DNA of 64,000 nucleotides from an uncultured Bacteroidota bacterium. Its GTDB lineage: Bacteria; Bacteroidota; Bacteroidia; Bacteroidales; 4484-276. Position numbers and translations under genes: made by a program. A model generated the notes under the pieces. That model saw only the letters and a program-made list of their open reading frames with translations. It was not told the DNA's origin and ran no database searches. The stretch covers positions 1-64,000 of the forward strand of contig CAJATL010000206.1 of assembly GCA_903944895.1 (NCBI GenBank), read 5' to 3'. Below, one piece after another: positions 63,201-64,000 of the stretch. The first letter of the stretch is position 1, and each line of letters starts with the position of its first letter.

Positions 63201-64000
63201 ATTGTCTTGTTCAACCGATCAAATCCATCGTAAAAATATTGAGTAGTAAGACCGTTGATGTCCGTTGTAGTTTTAGTCAATCCGGTTTTGGGATAGTATT
63301 GTGCACTTTCGATAAATGCAATATTACCAAGAGTTTTGGTTGATTTGGTTAAAAACCGGTGCTGGTATTCTTCACTGTATTCGTAATTGGTAACCCTGCT
63401 TTCGACTGTTTGATGGTTGTAATTTGGAGCTTCGATGGTTTTTTTGGTAATATTGCCAAAATTGTCGTACTCAAAGGATGTATTAATCTGATAATCACTG
63501 GTATTATTTGGAATAAACATCTTGGTTTTTAAAAGAGGATATTGCTGTTGGGGATCATTCTGAGGATAATATGAATAAGTACTGGTCTGTTGAAACGTAG
63601 TATTATCATCCGGATATTTTTTGGTTATTGTTTCATTTTGAATCCTCGAAATCAGCCAATCATCAAGGTTATCATAATTATAAACTAAGTCGGCAAAAGT
63701 ATAAAACCCATAAGACGAGTTTGGTGCTGAAAGTTCTAATTCATCTTCATCAACATAAATCTTGTAACCGGAAATGTTTCCATAATATTTATCAGTTTCG
63801 GAGTAGTTTCTTTCTATCCTCACAGTTTTTACGTAGCCACTTCCCTGATCGCCTGTACTAAATGTTTTATTAAGCGAAACCGGATCATACGTGAATATTC
63901 TCTTATTGCCAAAATCAACAACCGTATTCTGTTGGTTAACAGTTTCCGAGATCAATTCATCGCCAAGGTACGTTTCCTGCTTCAACGAAAAAGGATAAAA
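60263..64000 (-). CDS. Large Rhs/YD-repeat protein with variable C-terminal tail (5' end beyond the window)
   Basis: The frame is open to the right edge, and the codon at 63985 that looks like a start is TTG, so the gene extends further; 1245 residues are visible. Many YD/Rhs repeats (YDGFDRLNKTI, YDPFGQLVSQTD, YDALGRITEKKL) build the shell. The Rhs core follows ([64 protein letters not shown]). About 287 residues come after DPSGY; from about 61026 they differ from the orphan copy. That tail has a WTG segment and a Gly-rich hydrophobic end (GGPPGWIIGGGYFALDALGAF). No known nuclease motif. Probably a secreted toxin delivered by another system (inference). Confidence 0.92.
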   Translation of the reverse strand, partial: FYPFSLKQETYLGDELISETVNQQNTVVDFGNKRIFTYDPVSLNKTFSTGDQGSGYVKTVRIERNYSETDKYYGNISGYKIYVDEDELELSAPNSSYGFYTFADLVYNYDNLDDWLISRIQNETITKKYPDDNTTFQQTSTYSYYPQNDPQQQYPLLKTKMFIPNNTSDYQINTSFEYDNFGNITKKTIEAPNYNHQTVESRVTNYEYSEEYQHRFLTKSTKTLGNIAFIESAQYYPKTGLTKTTTDINGLTTQYFYDGFDRLNKTILPDGKQIENVMRWAFDYPENPQFGVFYTWSKVSGEKEVLSFNDNNGRGHLSIEYHFDGETKVYVNSDYYGSSQPAHGKLQEQSEPHFIGETALVTSYDYLPFGQVKTINRPTGEINYTYDGLTIITENLTTGQVVTKTTDPIGNILNSTDPGGTIYYKYNSTGKPFEVTNGEGFNQTTITMSYNTAGFQENLDDPDAGLTNYEYDPFGQLVSQTDNKGNNYLMKYDALGRITEKKLTNPEQITTYTYDGENGLGLPESVVGWNGISTSFTYDQYCRAIEKTETIEGLPFVAKYEYDVFGNLKKEIWPSDYALNYKYKNGYLCKVVESNTSKTLWQLNDMNARGQIKEYLLGNGLTTTKGYDNYGFPASIVTSNSVQNLSYVFDPPTGNLSWRKDLKDPATPNDDLLEYFGYDTDKFKARLTSWTVAGGQTTSMAYEDNGNINQKSDVGNPYIYNVVGSTGGPHAVSSIVQPTTGFLQSATPEEVEYNAFNKVSEITHSIAALKMYFTYGPDENRKKTALVATNNTDHETLIENKYFIGNNYEVETNAQGQERKLHYLYGGDGLFAIYVIENNAGTMYYIHKDFMGSYQAISSSNGNLIEKLSFDPWGRRRNPNDWTFTNVPTSFLFDRGYTGHEHLEKFNLINMNGRVYDPFVARFLSPDPFVQATDYTQSYNRYSYCLNNPLKYTDPSGYEPSPSDFAGNVWMTSYQHHIGPGSNNHWSDQFRSDYGNLMLMNTSTFNSIHGDGAWDMVNQALNDPNVRSLWQQGNLSLAQGMWVSVPNSNIVGSFDWDGVNSSQNQLPSYENILRFVKIENAQGGGGNSLYAIGMGLNAAGFFSSAGEYSNVINGSWRGVNGKWNSLEWGGNQWTGARANALSKAGYFKLASRGFFVVGTGISLYQGGQALLNGNYAGAAKSGLDIGMGAFATFGGPPGWIIGGGYFALDALGAFDRPMITTPYTPPMYAVPDNTYVAPRVIFPLR

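Overview
The window reads as a Bacteroidota chromosome, probably an uncultured anaerobic or microaerobic member near Bacteroidales/Marinilabiliales (lineage inferred, not measured). The evidence is: seven large secreted proteins with type IX secretion (T9SS) C-terminal sorting domains; Bacteroidetes-type promoters (TTG, about 18 nt, TAnnTTTG) and few Shine-Dalgarno sites; a hybrid histidine kinase with a two-component-regulator propeller; a fused ABC-permease/M1-peptidase protein; and the YceD-rpmF-plsX-fabH order. No rRNA, tRNA, CRISPR array or intact transposase was recognised.

Layout. 1-340 is a near-perfect 340-bp palindrome reaching the first base. 316-4069 (+) holds a diheme-type lipoprotein, a CDF metal exporter and a dipeptidyl peptidase IV. 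4133-4312 is an array of nine 21-bp repeats, each centred on a 12-bp palindrome. 4409-27468 (-) is a block of secreted proteins: three tandem paralogues, a sialidase-fold/GEVED protein and two M14 carboxypeptidases, followed by a hybrid kinase and a glutamine synthetase. 27706-30050 (+) is iorA-iorB. 30117-38810 (-) holds a hypothetical protein, a sigma/anti-sigma/beta-propeller operon, an ABC exporter with an M1-like domain and a lipoprotein. 38.9-39.4 kb is an intergenic cluster of hairpins. 39437-41785 is a divergent threonine dehydrogenase/Kbl pair. 42-45 kb has a T9SS protein, a GRAM-like protein and a GH39-like protein without the usual nucleophile. 45505-47401 is agmatinase plus a deoxyhypusine-synthase-like protein. 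Then come CorA, an acetyltransferase, the fabH-plsX-rpmF-yceD operon, and small secreted or lipoprotein genes up to 56.9 kb.

57.0-64.0 kb is the accessory region. A large Rhs/YD-repeat gene runs off the right edge. Its variable glycine-rich tail overlaps by 4 bp a three-TM protein gene, which is the layout of a polymorphic toxin and its immunity protein. Downstream lies a second, displaced Rhs core plus tail that is frameshifted, has no ATG and carries an in-frame palindromic insertion; it is followed by another three-TM gene. Each module is followed by the same orphan gene tail, whose two copies differ only at synonymous sites. An IS66-type accessory remnant, an endonuclease/exonuclease/phosphatase tail and a MITE-like element lie in between. 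I infer an Rhs toxin/immunity locus with a silent cassette, and this is the best candidate for an undescribed system here.

Taken together, the secreted peptidases (M14 x2, DPP IV), IorAB, glutamine synthetase, the threonine-to-glycine pathway and the polyamine genes suggest a peptide- and amino-acid-degrading lifestyle (inference).
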